From Ciona intestinalis (lineage: Eukaryota > Chordata > Ascidiacea > Phlebobranchia > Cionidae): a stretch of DNA of 64,000 bases. This document shows positions 44,398-55,557 of this stretch, piece after piece (the first letter of the stretch is position 1; the number at the start of each line of letters is the position of its first letter). The stretch lies in the NCBI RefSeq assembly GCF_000224145.3, contig NC_020175.2, positions 336,525 to 400,524 on the forward strand, read 5' to 3'. Both the position numbers and the translations under genes were made by a program. The notes beneath the pieces are model-generated. The model did no database searches. It worked only from the letters and a program-made list of their open reading frames with translations, and was not told the DNA's origin.

Positions 44398-45140
44398 TTA
44401 TATTTCGTATTCATTTTTATCTTCAGTCCCACTCATTGAAGTATATGTTTCTTCCATTGGTCCCTAAAATACAGTTTACATAACTTTATTTTATAATGAA
44501 CTTTAGACATATGTCTTACACTTCCAAGATTAAATGACGTTTCTTGTCCTGTGTTAAGATCCATGTATTGTTGTTCTGTAATAACAAAACTATTATTATG
44601 CTGTATATGTGAAGGTGTGACTACTTATCTTACTTGAAGAAGTATTTTCATATGTTGTATTCTGTTGTTCTTGCGTCTGAAATAAAAAAATGAAAAACAT
44701 TTTTATGGCCATTCATTAATTACAATTACACCCAAAGCAGCTTTTCAATTTTTTTATCACAGTGAAGAAAAGCAATGAAAGATGAATGTTTACTTATCCA
44801 GTCTAGTAAGCATTGAATGTTTCTTGTGGTTTTCTTTTTTAAGAAAAGAATTTCCTTTTGTTACCTCTACAATATTTCTTTTTGTACTTTCACTTGCATC
44901 GACGAAGCTGCTTTTCCTGCATTATAATTTGTTTGGAAATTAAGTTTTAAATGGAAAAAAATGCAATTATTTTATTATACTTCTGTCTATGCCCAAAATA
45001 ATGTAGAACTTATTGAACTGACCTTTTGCTATTAGCTTTTGAATGTGCTTATATTGTAGTACCAGTAAAATGGCAGATATCACATAAAGAGTAACTGATA
45101 GCCCAGATAACACTATAATTAAGCTTAGACTCACAGCCAT
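44398..45140 (-). CDS. Small single-pass membrane protein with tyrosine-rich tail (adaptor-like)
   Basis: Five minus-strand exons join in phase: 45140-45023, 44916-44894, 44676-44634, 44575-44520 and 44463-44398 (stop). The product is about 101 residues. The start codon has a good context (AAACATGG) and leaves only about five residues before a hydrophobic helix (SLIIVLSGLSVTLYVISAIL). Then come basic residues and a tail with four tyrosine motifs: TTYENTS, QQYMDL, ETYTSM and NEYEI. These fit SH2-docking forms (YxN, YxxL, YxxM). The layout resembles vertebrate transmembrane adaptors such as LAT, NTAL or LIME, though I see no juxtamembrane CxxC palmitoylation site. Alternatively it is the 3' end of a larger receptor whose head exons were lost. 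It lies 457 bases upstream of the CCP gene on the same strand. Confidence 0.6.
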
Positions 45141-45479
45141 GTTTGATGCACTACGTACAATTCTTTAATCTTTAATGCAAGTTATACATTGTTGTGTTAA
45201 GCTTGGTATACAGAATGATCATCTTAATTCCCACACATTTCCTTGAAGCAATCCACCAACTACATTTAAGTGGGTGTCGCTTCAGTGATGGTTTAATTTA
45301 ATTAAAGGTAATTTATTCTGTCAGTTACAGTCGCCTATTTTATACTATATATTAAAAAAATTGTAGTTTAAGGTTGCGGTTCATATCCACGTTTTTGCTT
45401 TGAAATTCATTTTACGGTTGTTCCGCTTAGGATACTACTAACTAGAGTGTAGTTGTAGTGGGGTAGGGGTTAGTGGTTA

Positions 45480-45775
45480 TCCATTTTTTTGCATAGTGGT
45501 TAGCGCGCCTGCCTGTAACCCAGAGGTAATGGGTTCAAGGCTTGTCTCTGCTACCGTTGTGCTCGTATGTGTCATAGGGCAAGACACTTAACGGCAATTG
45601 TTCCAACCCAGTGGTCACTAATGGGTTGTCCAAATTATCAGCCATACATAAAAAATTATCACTCACAAAGTAACATACATGGTAACTCGTAAGCTGGAGG
45701 TGTTAAACCCGTGTTATAACGACTGTCGTTTTCCGGCCACGCGAGTATAAAGTAAGTTATATCATTCTTTCATTC
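45480..45775 (+). repeat. tRNA-like SINE, full-length reference copy
   Basis: Head with GTGGTTAGCGCGCCTGCC (A-box-like) and GGGTTCAAGGCTTG (B-box-like), then 'gggcaagacacttaacggc', 'ggtcactaatgggttg', 'aacatacatggtaactcgta', 'cgactgtcgttttccggcca', and a tail of CATTCATT repeats. A composite tRNA-derived SINE family (Cics-1) has been described in Ciona; this fits that description, but I could not compare sequences. Confidence 0.85.
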
Positions 45776-45819
45776 ATTCATTTTATTTTCTTGTTCAATG
45801 TGGTAACAAACAAAGAATA

Positions 45820-45914
45820 TTCAATAAATTATAAAACCGTACCCTCAGTCCCACAGACCGTTGGTAATTGATTAAAAGACTAAATGTGTCCCACCTTGCC
45901 CCACTGTAGTATAG
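45820..45914. mobile_element. MITE fragment directly behind the SINE tail
   Basis: Contains 'aaattataaaaccgtaccctc', 'cagaccgttggtaattg' and the right end 'gtcccaccttgccccactgt'. The left end is missing. Confidence 0.7.
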
Positions 45915-46026
45915 CTCTACATTCCACTATATCTCCATCATTTGAAATATCCAGTAGATTGCTTGTCCGTGTGTTACCAGTAACCTGTGTAAAAATACAG
46001 TGATTACATTGTTATAAATATTATAA

Positions 46027-46340
46027 TGAATGTAACTTACTTTATCCTCGCGTGGCCGGAAAACGACAGTCGTTATAACACGGGAGTTCATACATTTCGT
46101 GCCAGCTGACGAGTTACCATGTAAGTTACTTTGTGGTTGATTATTTGGGGACATTTAATTTTTTTATGTATTGCTTATAATTTGGACAGCCTGTTAGTGA
46201 TCATTTGGATTTCGCAATTGCCGTTAAGCGTTTTGCCGTACAGGACACATTCGCCCATAGTGGTAGCAGCGACGAGCCTTGAGGCCACTACCTTTAGGTT
46301 GGAGGCAGGCGCGCTAACTACTGCCACAGCGCCGGTAAAT
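46027..46340 (-). repeat. tRNA-like SINE, full-length, inverted to the 45480 copy
   Basis: Reads as the reverse complement of the reference copy: 'tggccggaaaacgacagtcg', 'gagttaccatgtaagtta', 'cctgttagtgatcat', and a head ending 'gccttgaggccac.acc'. With 45480-45775 it forms an inverted SINE pair about 250 bases apart. Confidence 0.85.
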
Positions 46341-47082
46341 AATAATGTTTATTAATTTACCGAAATAACTTAATACAGTTTTAATTTAAATGTTACTCAT
46401 CCTAAAATCTTAAGGTACAATCCATATTAGTTGCTGAACCAATTTCAAACAACTATCCACGTAGTGTAACTGTCACGCATTGCAAGGCAAGCGTTTTGCT
46501 ACTGCTGTTGAAGTTTATGTTTTCTTTCCTAATGGGCAGTCCGAATTTTCCCACACGGGAGTATTGGAAAACTATATATTCACCCACAAAGTTAGATATG
46601 CGGTAACCCGTAAGCGAGCACGAAGTGTATGAAACAGCCACGCGGAGATAAATGGGAGAATTCATTTATTAATTTACCAGCGATATTTATTTCTTTAATT
46701 AAACGCACTTAAGTTTAGTTGAATACGAACACGGTGTAAACCGTAAACCATATAACGTGCAGTGACAGAAAAAATTCTTAAAAATTGTCACAAACACACG
46801 CGATGTACCTACATGCTGAGAACTCTTTACAAACTTACAGCCACTCTTACACAGTATCTGGAATTCTTCCGTTTTTCTTGCCTCGTGCGGAAATTGGTAC
46901 GGCGTGAAAAAATGTTAAGGTACACATTATCCGGATCCCTGTGACGATCGTCGATTTTTGTAGTCCGAATCGTGTAATAAGGCGTAGCCTAATGTTCCAC
47001 TTTTGTCCGGAATTGGCGGTCTGTCGCTGAGTGGAACTTTTGTATCTGGCACTTAAGGCGAACGAAATGCATGAAATATAGT

Positions 47083-47283
47083 ATTATAGTAGGGTGGGGG
47101 AAGATGGGACACTTTTAGCACATATTATCCAGATATCCTGATCGTGTTTTAAAAAATATAACAACGGTCTATGACAGTCATGAGGACATAGTTTCATATT
47201 TCTTTGAATGTTTTTTGTTTACTACTAAATGGGACGAGAAAGTATATTTAAAAAGTGTCCCATCTTCCCCCATCTTACTGTAA
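47083..47283. mobile_element. MITE, well-preserved reference copy
   Basis: About 200 bases with terminal inverted repeats: left TATAGTAGGGTGGGGGAAGA, right CCATCTTCCCCCATCTTACT, flanked by TA (a likely target duplication). The core includes 'tatcctgatcgtgttttaaa', 'acaacggtctatgacagtca' and 'aaatgggacgagaaagtat'. It has no coding capacity. The family occurs about twenty times in the window in both orientations. MITEs such as Cimi-1 are described in Ciona; family identity was not checked. Confidence 0.9.
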
Positions 47284-47488
47284 ATATATTTTTACCAGAA
47301 CAATGTATACTTGGTGTAATAAACACGTTTTGCATCAGCATGGTCTTGGTTAAAACAGAAATTAAATTAGTGTAGTAAAGTTACGGGACACCTTTATATA
47401 GCACATAATATTTAAACTTCTTTGTTGTGTTTTAAACAAATAATAACGGTCTATGCCTATAGAGAACATGCAGATGAGAGAGGCTGTG

Positions 47489-47680
47489 GTAGTAGGATGG
47501 GGTGCATCAAGTTATCGGAAATTTTAAACTACAAACTTTGCGTCAACTATAAGTTTCGGAAAATTTGACACACAATGTTACGTGTGTGGAAACTAGTTAT
47601 TATAGAGATCGGTATCCAAAACCATAAAAAAACACTGGGATATATGTGCTTAAGTGTCCCAGTTCCCCCACTCTACTAAG
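47489..47680. mobile_element. MITE copy with altered core
   Basis: Left GTAGTAGGATGGGGTGCATC, right AAGTGTCCCAGTTCCCCCAC followed by TCTACTA. The interior is diverged. A further fragment precedes it at about 47370-47460. Confidence 0.75.
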
Positions 47681-48000
47681 ACATGTAGGCTATTGTTTGC
47701 TCTACTACTCGTGTATGACTTTATCTGCCTTATACTCGCAAAGGTTCCAATCCTACACCTTATAAGTATAACTGGAATGGTGTATGGATCTGGTATTATA
47801 TACATAACATAATGATGAAATTCTAGGCTGTTACACATAGGGATAAGTCACTGACAAGTTTCAGCTTATTTTATACTGTAGGCGGGCAATGATTAAACAA
47901 TCAATGCAATACACAATGTAGACTTGTATGTTGTATTTAAAACTTTAAATGTTAGTTACGCGTATATACATTTATTGTTCTTAATCCGGATCCTTCTGCT

Positions 48001-49468
48001 TTACTGGGCGGCTGCTTTGTTGGCGGCCAATTTATCTTTGTACATCTTAGAAATACCAGCCAATCCTTCCTTGTTGGTCTTGTCGAAGTATGGGAGAGCT
48101 CGGACTTTGTTTATCCATGCTTTGACTGCAGGGTAGTTAGTGTAGTCATTGAAATCATGAAGTTCTTCCGCCAATATAAATGATGATGCAGTGAAGAAAT
48201 CTGAGAAAATAAAAAGATAGTTTTCTTATAAATTGCTACACATTTAATGCATATAGCTTATGCTTTTATTTAGGCGATGTATCAAAGAAACCGTCTTACA
48301 GGGTACACAACCTATTCGTTTTATGAATGTAATAAATAAATGAATGTAACTTACTTTATTAGTGACCACTGGGTTGAAGCAATTGCCGTTAAGTGTCTTA
48401 CCCAAGGATACATACGCCTACATGGGTAGCAACGAGCCTTGAGCCCATTACCCCTTGGCTACAGGCATACCCGCTAGCCACGACGCCGGACTGACTTATC
48501 CAGCGTTAGCGTACTAGTATAATGTCATATACGAAGGTAATACACTATACTCATTATACCATATACTGCAATTGCAAAGCTAGGTTGTTTTTTTTTACTG
48601 CAAAGCACTTTACCTGCAATCGTTAGGTGTTCACCGGCCACGTAGTTATTGGATCCCAAAAATGTGTTTGTTAACGCAAGTGCTTTGTGCAACTCCGTCA
48701 CTTTATCTTCGTTAACAACCGCACTACCGAATAAAACTCCTCCAATATTCTAAAAGATTTTGGGAATGTAATTACACGTTTATGTTGTTGTAAATACACC
48801 CAATGAGATAGTAATATAGACTGTGTTATTTACCTATATTGCTACACTTTCATTTAAAAATTAATTGTAATGGCTTCATTAATTAGTCTCGTTAGATTAG
48901 TGCCAAAAACCTTGCTTCTTGCAAAATTAAAGTTTATGTGGTTAACTTAAATACAAGCCAATAGCTTATATTAAGCTCTTACCAAGTACCCGACGACCAT
49001 ATCGTTAATGTTCTCGCTTGCGTACAACAGTTGGTCGACAACGCCTCTCGCTTGTGGGCAGGTTGGATAAAGTTTGTTCTCACTAGCCTTCTCGTATTTG
49101 TTGCACAAGTAGCAAGCAATTGCTCGGCTGCGTGTAAAACAATAGCGTTACCGTAGAAATGGTATTAGTTTCGTTGCAATACAAAAACACTTGCCACCCA
49201 AAAAATATGTTTAAAAAACAGAATAAAACCATGTCCCATCCTACCCCACCTACTATATGTCGTAATACCTTTCAGAAATTACGTATTCTCCGTCTTGCAG
49301 AGCTGGAACTTTACCCCTCGGGTTTACAGCCAAGTATTCTGGTTGCTTCTGTTCCCCTTTCATTATATTTACTGGCTTAATTTCGTGATCCAGTCCCAAA
49401 GCATTTATTACCATCAGCGCATTTCTTGATGGTGGACTCGCGGGCATAAAATATAACTTGAGAACCAT
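48001..49468 (-). CDS. Glutathione S-transferase, delta/theta-like (gene 1)
   Basis: Conjugates glutathione to electrophiles in the cytosol. Four exons: 49468-49269, 49127-48983, 48749-48614 and 48200-48001 (stop), with matching phases (2, 0, 1), giving 226 residues, a normal GST length. The N-terminal thioredoxin-like domain shows LYFMPASPPSRNALMVINAL (the delta/theta-type catalytic Ser region), then YLAVNPRGKVPALQDGEYVI and ESRAIACYL. The C-terminal helical domain has KLYPTCPQARGVVDQLLYA, NNYVAGEHLTIADFF and YPAVKAWINKVRALPYF. A polyadenylation signal AATAAA lies at 47971-47976. It looks intact. The neighbour at 54 kb has the same exon structure and arose by tandem duplication. Confidence 0.93.
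48338..48492 (-). repeat. SINE head fragment in a GST intron
   Basis: Reverse-oriented: 'cactgggttgaagcaattgc', 'gagccttgagcccattacc' and 'ctagccacgacgcc'. The distal tail is lacking. Confidence 0.65.
49193..49258. mobile_element. MITE end fragment beside GST exon 1
   Basis: Contains 'aaaacagaataaaaccatg' and the right terminal repeat 'cccatcctaccccacctact'. Only about one third of the element is left. Confidence 0.65.
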
Positions 49469-51172
49469 TTTGAAAGTTTTCCTGATTAAATAATTAAAAT
49501 AAATTTTAAAAATCTGTATAAAAAACACAAGGTACTACATGGTGGTTACAGTAAGTTGCAAAGCTTTATTTTTCTTCCCACAACAACATTTGCGTACTTT
49601 GCCCTATTCTTCAGACCGTGTCTACTATAACATACTTCTTCACATTCGAATCGATGACTGAGCTACTACCTGGCGCACTGTACTTTTAAACAGGCTCGCT
49701 GGCGCTGTAAGGAGAGAGAGAGACTAGTTTCTTTATTATTGTCCTACGTGATAAAATCAAGGACCGAAAACGTCTAGTCATTGCCAGAAACGAAAATGCC
49801 TAGTCATTGCCGCACAACCTACGTGGCGTAAAATATTTCCCGTTAGTTTGTATATGATTAGCAAATACAAAATAAGGCTCGTTACTTTCAGTGCAAATAT
49901 GATAACATTGTTATGAACGTTAACATTTTAAACCCTTCACTTAAAACATCGTACTATACTATGGGCCCAACGACAAGTGTACTGATTTTAAATATTTATT
50001 TGTCCCGAATATGTAAGGTAAAAATTATCATTTATTGATAAAAGTGTACAAACTGGTATTACACATCTGACTGGGTATACTATCGACGTTCTCTATCATC
50101 TTATCGTATATCACAGTTAACCCTAAGTCAAAATACTTTTGCATTTATATATCTTGCTGTATCTTGATTTGCGATGGAAAAATTGCGAGCCGAAGTAACT
50201 GAAGTATTCAGTTCCTTCACTGGTTAAGCGTTTGTGTCGTGTTACACAGTTACATGAATCGAAGCGGTGAGCTAAATAAAGAGAGAGAACGACGCTCTCT
50301 TCGTTATCAGCGCCCCGTGTCATTGAAGGCTGATAGAATCGCTGCGTCATGCCCTTTAAATTGCTTCAAATTCCTCTAGTCACGCAACCTTATTGAACGC
50401 TTTCACAATGGAATCTATACAGAATTCAAATGGAATTAGGACAGATATAATGCAAACAAACATACCGATGTAGTTTATGTTGGAACAATTCGTGTTGGTC
50501 GCAAATCTGTTTTTCACGTCTTTTAAAATACAACAGAAACTATTAACTGTCACTGCAATGAAAGCAGTTTAGAGGCATGTTTGGTAGTTTACCTGGATCA
50601 TCCTTTTTTATTTTCAAACTATGTGTAACCTTTCAAATTTAAATTCTGACCCGAAAAAGTTTTTGTTTTTCCCGTCGAACGTGCGCGTCATCAATCACAC
50701 ATAAAGAATTTATTATTTTAGAGATTTTATTCATTAGTTTTACTACGAATACACGTACAAGTCGTTACAATGTGATGACATGTACACTATGTGTAAAAAC
50801 ATTTAGACTGGAGGTGTCTACTTCGCTTCTGCTGCCGCTTTGTTCTTCGCAAGACCATCCCTGTATATTTTACTGAAAATCTTCGATCCTTCATCATTGG
50901 TCTTGCTGAAGTATTCCAATGCCTTCACTCTGGCCAACCAAGCTTTCAGCTTTGGATATTCGGAGAAATCAAAGTCGAGTCCAACTTCCAAAAGCAGGAA
51001 AATAGCGCAGCCAAAAAAATCTAGAAGTAGCAAAGAAATTTTTTTTTAATAAATATATATATATATAAATATATATAAAACTGCCTATCTTACCCCAGCC
51101 TTTACTAGATACGATAAAGGTCAAAATACTGTTTTCCTTTTATAACTGAAGGTTGCATAGACCAGTGGTTCC
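49255..51172. repeat. Duplicated GST segment, copy A
   Basis: About 1.9 kb almost identical to 51322-53242, at an offset of about 2070 bases. It covers GST exon 1, a 1.35-kb spacer and a GST last exon. The copies differ by scattered substitutions and small indels at a few percent or less. Right of copy A is an unrelated insert starting 'ccagtggttcccaac' and then an N-gap. Confidence 0.93.
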
Positions 51173-51271
51173 CAACTCGTTTTTAAGGCGACCCATTTTA
51201 AAAATAAATTCAGTTCGGTAAAATCTTGCGACCCAAGCATATTGTCGTAAAATTTTAAAAGCCATTACAAG
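51172..51271. mobile_element. Possible hAT-type terminal sequence, cut by gap
   Basis: Begins CAGTGGTTCCCAACTCG, like the terminal repeats of many hAT DNA transposons, and interrupts copy A of the duplicated segment, which lacks it in copy B. A related start, 'gcagtggttcccaaattc', is at 38206. The other end is in the gap, so the call is weak. Confidence 0.4.
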
Positions 51272-51321
51272 NNNNNNNNNNNNNNNNNNNNNNNNNNNNN
51301 NNNNNNNNNNNNNNNNNNNNN
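51272..51321. other. Assembly gap, 50 N
   Basis: Run of 50 N; copy B of the GST segment starts at its right edge. Confidence 0.99.
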
Positions 51322-53242
51322 ATATGTCGTAATACCTTTCAGAAATTACGTATTCTCCGTCTTGCAGAGCTGGAACTTTACCCCTCGGGTTTACAGCCAA
51401 GTATTCTGGTTGCTTCTGTTCCCCTTTCATTATATTTACTGGCTTAATTTCGTGATCCAGTCCCAACGCATTTATTACCATCAGCGCGTTTCTTGATGGT
51501 GGACTCGCGGGCATAAAATATAACTTTAGAACCATTTTGAAAGTTTTCCTGATTGAATAATTAAAATAAATTTCAAAAATCTGTAAAAAAAAACACAAGT
51601 TACTACATGGTGGTTACACTAAGTTGCAAAGCTTTATTTTTCTTCCCACAACAACATTTGCGTACTTTGCCCTATATTCTTCAGACCGTGTCTACTATAA
51701 CATACTTCTTCACATTCGAATCGATGAATGAGCTACTACCTTACGTACTGTACTTTTAAATAGGCTCGTTGGCGCTATAAGGAGAGAGAGACTGGTTTCT
51801 TTATTATTGCCCTACGTGATTAAAACAAAGACCGAAAACGTCTAGTCATTGCCAGAAACGAAAATGCCTAGTCATTGCCGCACAACCTACGTGGCGTAAA
51901 ATATTTACCGTTAGTTTGTATATGATTAGCAAATACAAAATAAGGCTCGTTACTTTCAGTGCAAATATGATAACATTGTTATGAACGTTAACATTTTAAA
52001 CCCTTCACTTAAAACATCGTACTTTACTATGGGCCCAACGACAAGTGTACTGATTTTAAATATTTATTTGTCCCGAATATGTAAGGTAAAAATTATCATT
52101 TATTGATAAAAGTGTACAAACTGGTATTACACATCTGACTGGGTATACTATCGACGTTCTCTATTATCTTATCGTATATCACAGTTAACCCTAAGTCAAA
52201 ATACTTTTGCATTTATATATCTTGCTGTATCTTGATTTGCGATGGAAAAATTGCGAGCTGAAGTAACTGAAGTATTCAGTTGCTTCACTGGTTAAGCGTT
52301 TGTGTCGTGTTACACAGTTACATGAATCGAAGCGGTGAGCTAAATAATGAGAGAGAACGACGCTCTGTTCGTTATCAGCGCCCCGTGTCATTGAAGGCTG
52401 ATAGAATCGCTGCGTCATGCCCTTTAAATTGCTTCAAATTCCTCTAGTCACGCAACCTTATTGAACGCTTTCACAATGGAATGTATACAGAATCCGAATG
52501 GAATCAGGACAGATGTTAATGCAAACAAACATACCGATGTAGTTTATGTTGAAACAATCCGAGTTCGTCGCAAATGTGTTTTCACGTGTTTTAAAATACA
52601 ACTGAAACTAATAACTGCCACTGCAATGAAAGCAGTTTAGAGGCATGTTTGGTAGTTTACCAGGAACAACCCTTTTTATTTTCAACCTACGTACGTGTAA
52701 CCTTTCAAATTTAAATTCTGACCCGAAAAAGTTTTTGTTTTTTTCGTCGAACATGCGCGTTATCAATCACACATAAATGATTTATTAATTTAGAGATTTT
52801 TTTTATTAGTTTTACTACGAATACACGTACAAGTCGTTACAATGTGATTACATATACACTATGTTTAAAAACATTTAGACTGGAGGTGTCTACTTCGCTT
52901 CTGCTGCCGCTTTGTTCTTCGCAAGACCATCCCTGTATATTTTACTGAAAATCTTCGATCCTTCATCATTGGTCTTGCTGAAGTATTTCAAGGCCTTCAC
53001 TCTGGCCAACCAAGCTTTCAGCTTTGGATATTCGGAGAAATCAAAGTCGAGTCCAACTTCCAAAAGCAGGAAAATAGCGCAACCAAAGAAATCTAGAAGT
53101 AGCAAAGAAATTATTTTTTAATAAATGTATATATATATATATATATATAAAACTGCCTATCTTACCCCAGCCTTTACTAGATACGATAAAGGTCAAAATA
53201 CTGTTTTTATTTTATAACTAATGGTTGCATAGACAATGCATA
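51322..53242. repeat. Duplicated GST segment, copy B
   Basis: Second copy of 49255-51172, beginning exactly at the gap edge. Differences from copy A include a longer TA-repeat after the last exon (about 53127-53150). Confidence 0.93.
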
Positions 53243-54363
53243 TACTTGGTTATCTGTCAGTGGCTGAATATATCTTTCCAGGAGTTGCAAAAATACCACA
53301 GGGTCGCATTGTTTTAATACATGTACATTGCAGTATTCCACATCACGGTATTCGCCTACGCAGCTATGAGCCATTCAAATTACCTGCTAAAGTGACGTGA
53401 TCCGATGCCAAAAACTTCTTGTCTCCCAAAAAGGTTTCAGCCAGACGAATAGATTTTTTCCACTCATCTAACTTTTCATGTGCGATCAGAGTGTTACCAA
53501 AAACCACACCTGGAACATTCTGAAAACGTAAACATTTACGTTAATAGAGAGAAGTATTTGCCGGTTTAACAAGTTGGGATAGTTTTGGCGAAACGACTCC
53601 TGTTCGACATACTTCTTGAAAGGCATGAGAATCTTATACTTACCATGTATGAGAATCCAACATCATATATGTTCTCAAAGGCGTACAACAACTGATCTAC
53701 TTTGCCTCTTGCTTGTGGGCAGGTGGGGTAAAGCCTGTTCTCGCTGTCTTTCTCGTATTTGTTGCACAAGTAGCAAGCAATGGCAGCGCTGTTAATACAA
53801 TATACGTTATGTATAAGGCGCGTAGTAAGGGAAGATGGGACATATTTTAGTTCTATATATTCTCTTTTTATATGGTAGTAAGTAAAGAATATTTAGATAA
53901 ATATAAAACCAATTTTTCACGACTCCAGTACACCTCTGTTAGATGTTAATTTGAAACCCCGCGACCTTTAAAATATAAGGGTTGTTAAAAACGGGATTTT
54001 TTTAAGGGTTGTTAAAAACGGGATCATGAAATACGAATTTTAGATGCTAATGGTAACCTATATTACCTCATAGTCTATCTATATATGCTACTTACATATA
54101 GATAAAAGCAGGAAATCAGAAAATTATATTAAAGGGGACCATCACAACATCCCCAGACATTACCTTTCCGTTATCTTGTACTCTCCATCATGAAGAGCTG
54201 GAACTTTACCTCTTGGGTTAATAGCAAGATAATCTGGTTCCAAATGAGCGCCAACGAAGATATTAACTTCTACTATCTCGTATTCAAGCCCCAGAGCGTT
54301 CAACGTCATTAAAACTGATCTGCAAGGTGGACTCGGTGGGCTGAAGTATAACTTGATGACCAT
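52890..54363 (-). CDS. Glutathione S-transferase, delta/theta-like (gene 3)
   Basis: Same reaction and fold as gene 1. Exons: 54363-54164, 53788-53644, 53519-53384 and 53092-52890 (stop), in phase, giving 227 residues. N-terminal domain: LYFSPPSPPCRSVLMTLNAL (the SPPCRS segment is very like insect delta GSTs), YLAINPRGKVPALHDGEYKI and SAAIACYL. C-terminal domain: RLYPTCPQARGKVDQLLYA, GDKKFLASDHVTLADFFG and YPKLKAWLARVKALKYF. Residues and intron positions show common descent with gene 1. AATAAA signals lie at 52781-52786 and just beyond. The gene appears complete and intact. Confidence 0.93.
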
Positions 54364-54369
54364 TGTGTT

Positions 54370-55170
54370 GTTTTAAAAAGTATGCTAGTATAGTGCACTG
54401 ATAGTATATATAGTTGTCTGTAAACAATTAATAAAATAAAACGTGCATTATATCTCTACGTAACTAGAAACAAACAAACTGGCAACAAATCATATTTTTT
54501 GCAACGCATACGCGGCATAATTATAAAAGCCGATATTCCATCAACAACGTTGTGAATTATTACAAGCTGTCCAACGGCCCGATATTTAAACCGTTACCGA
54601 GCGGGTCAATTAGGTTCATTATGTAACCTGCAATTTTACGTTTTATACTTTTTTGCTTAATTATGTCTGTAGGCTTTTTGTCTACGTAAGCATGACTAGA
54701 AAGAAATTAAGTTATTTTTAATTTGCCCGTGACACAAAAAAATTCCGCAACGAACAAAATTGTACCACGTTACAGGTAATACGGATATATATAACCATGG
54801 CCTAGAGATATCTGTAGTAGGCCGTGATATAGCGTTTGATACTGACACCAATTAATCTGACTGTTTCTCCTACGCCAGATAATTATCTCATAGTTCAATC
54901 CAATAGCCAATTATAATTTGGCCACATCTTATCATGTATGAGGAATTAAGGCCCCACAGCATGACATGGCGAACTAAAACACCTAAGATAAAGACCATAT
55001 ATAGTTTGGACCATCATGTATGCTAATATAAAATATTTAGTACTGTATACTATCTAACTCCCTTTTGTTTTCGCATTAGCGTTTGCATGATTATAAACCA
55101 GTGATATATCGTATACGCAATATCGCCGCTATATACTTAAATCCACGTCACACCCGTCACTTTATTTCGC
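54370..55170. other. Intergenic, upstream of GST gene 3
   Basis: Should contain the GST gene 3 promoter. I see no exon, named repeat or clear element here. Confidence 0.5.
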
Positions 55171-55359
55171 TCAACTGTTAAGGTTCGTTTAACAACTTTA
55201 ACTAGTGTGTGGCGGTGAGGCGTTATGGCAATATCACCCGACCGTACCACTGGGTAGCTGTGTTACGCATGCACGCTTGAAGAAATCTTTGTGTATGTTG
55301 CGAATTAGTTTGTTCTTACAATACGTATACCATTGGTAATGTACATTATAAGTGGAAAT

Positions 55360-55557
55360 ATAGTAATGTAGGGTAAGATGGGACACCTTTAGAACATAAT
55401 ATCCAAGTATCGTAATCATGTTTTAAACAATTAACAACGGGCCATGGAAGTCGCGAGGATATGATGGTTTTATAATTCTTTAACTGTTCTTTTTTTTACC
55501 GCGAAATGGGACGAGAAAGTATAATAAAAAATCCCGTCTTTCCCCACTTTACGGTAT
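55360..55557. mobile_element. MITE copy (copy A of duplication)
   Basis: Left ATAGTAATGTAGGGTAAGAT, right CCCGTCTTTCCCCACTTTAC. Its twin is at 58902-59097. Confidence 0.8.

Larger units (their letters stand above)
45141..47950. other. Repeat-rich intergenic stretch
   Basis: Separates the receptor cluster from the GST cluster. It contains two opposed SINEs, a further SINE piece at about 46545-46660 and several MITEs. I find no supported exon. Confidence 0.6.
50818..51535 (-). pseudogene. Chimeric GST 'gene 2': exon 1 plus last exon around a gap
   Basis: Exon 1 (51535-51336) is almost identical to gene 1 exon 1 (49468-49269). The last exon (51020-50818, FFGCAIFLLLEVGLDFDFSE to KNKAAAEAK) is almost identical to gene 3's last exon (53092-52890). 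No middle exons are present; a 50-N gap and an insert lie between. This composition is what results if one allele of the gene 1-gene 3 spacer was inserted beside the other. I infer that it is not a separate gene. An AATAAA lies at 50709-50714. Confidence 0.75.

Noticed and set aside
44865-44894. Longer version of the second adaptor exon ending at the GAG/GTAACA donor
   Set aside because: It fits the following exon only in a frame that conflicts with the first exon; the donor CAA/GTGAAA at 44894 keeps all five exons in phase.
50840-51049. Plus-strand open frames at 50840 and 52912
   Set aside because: Antisense shadows of the GST last exons.
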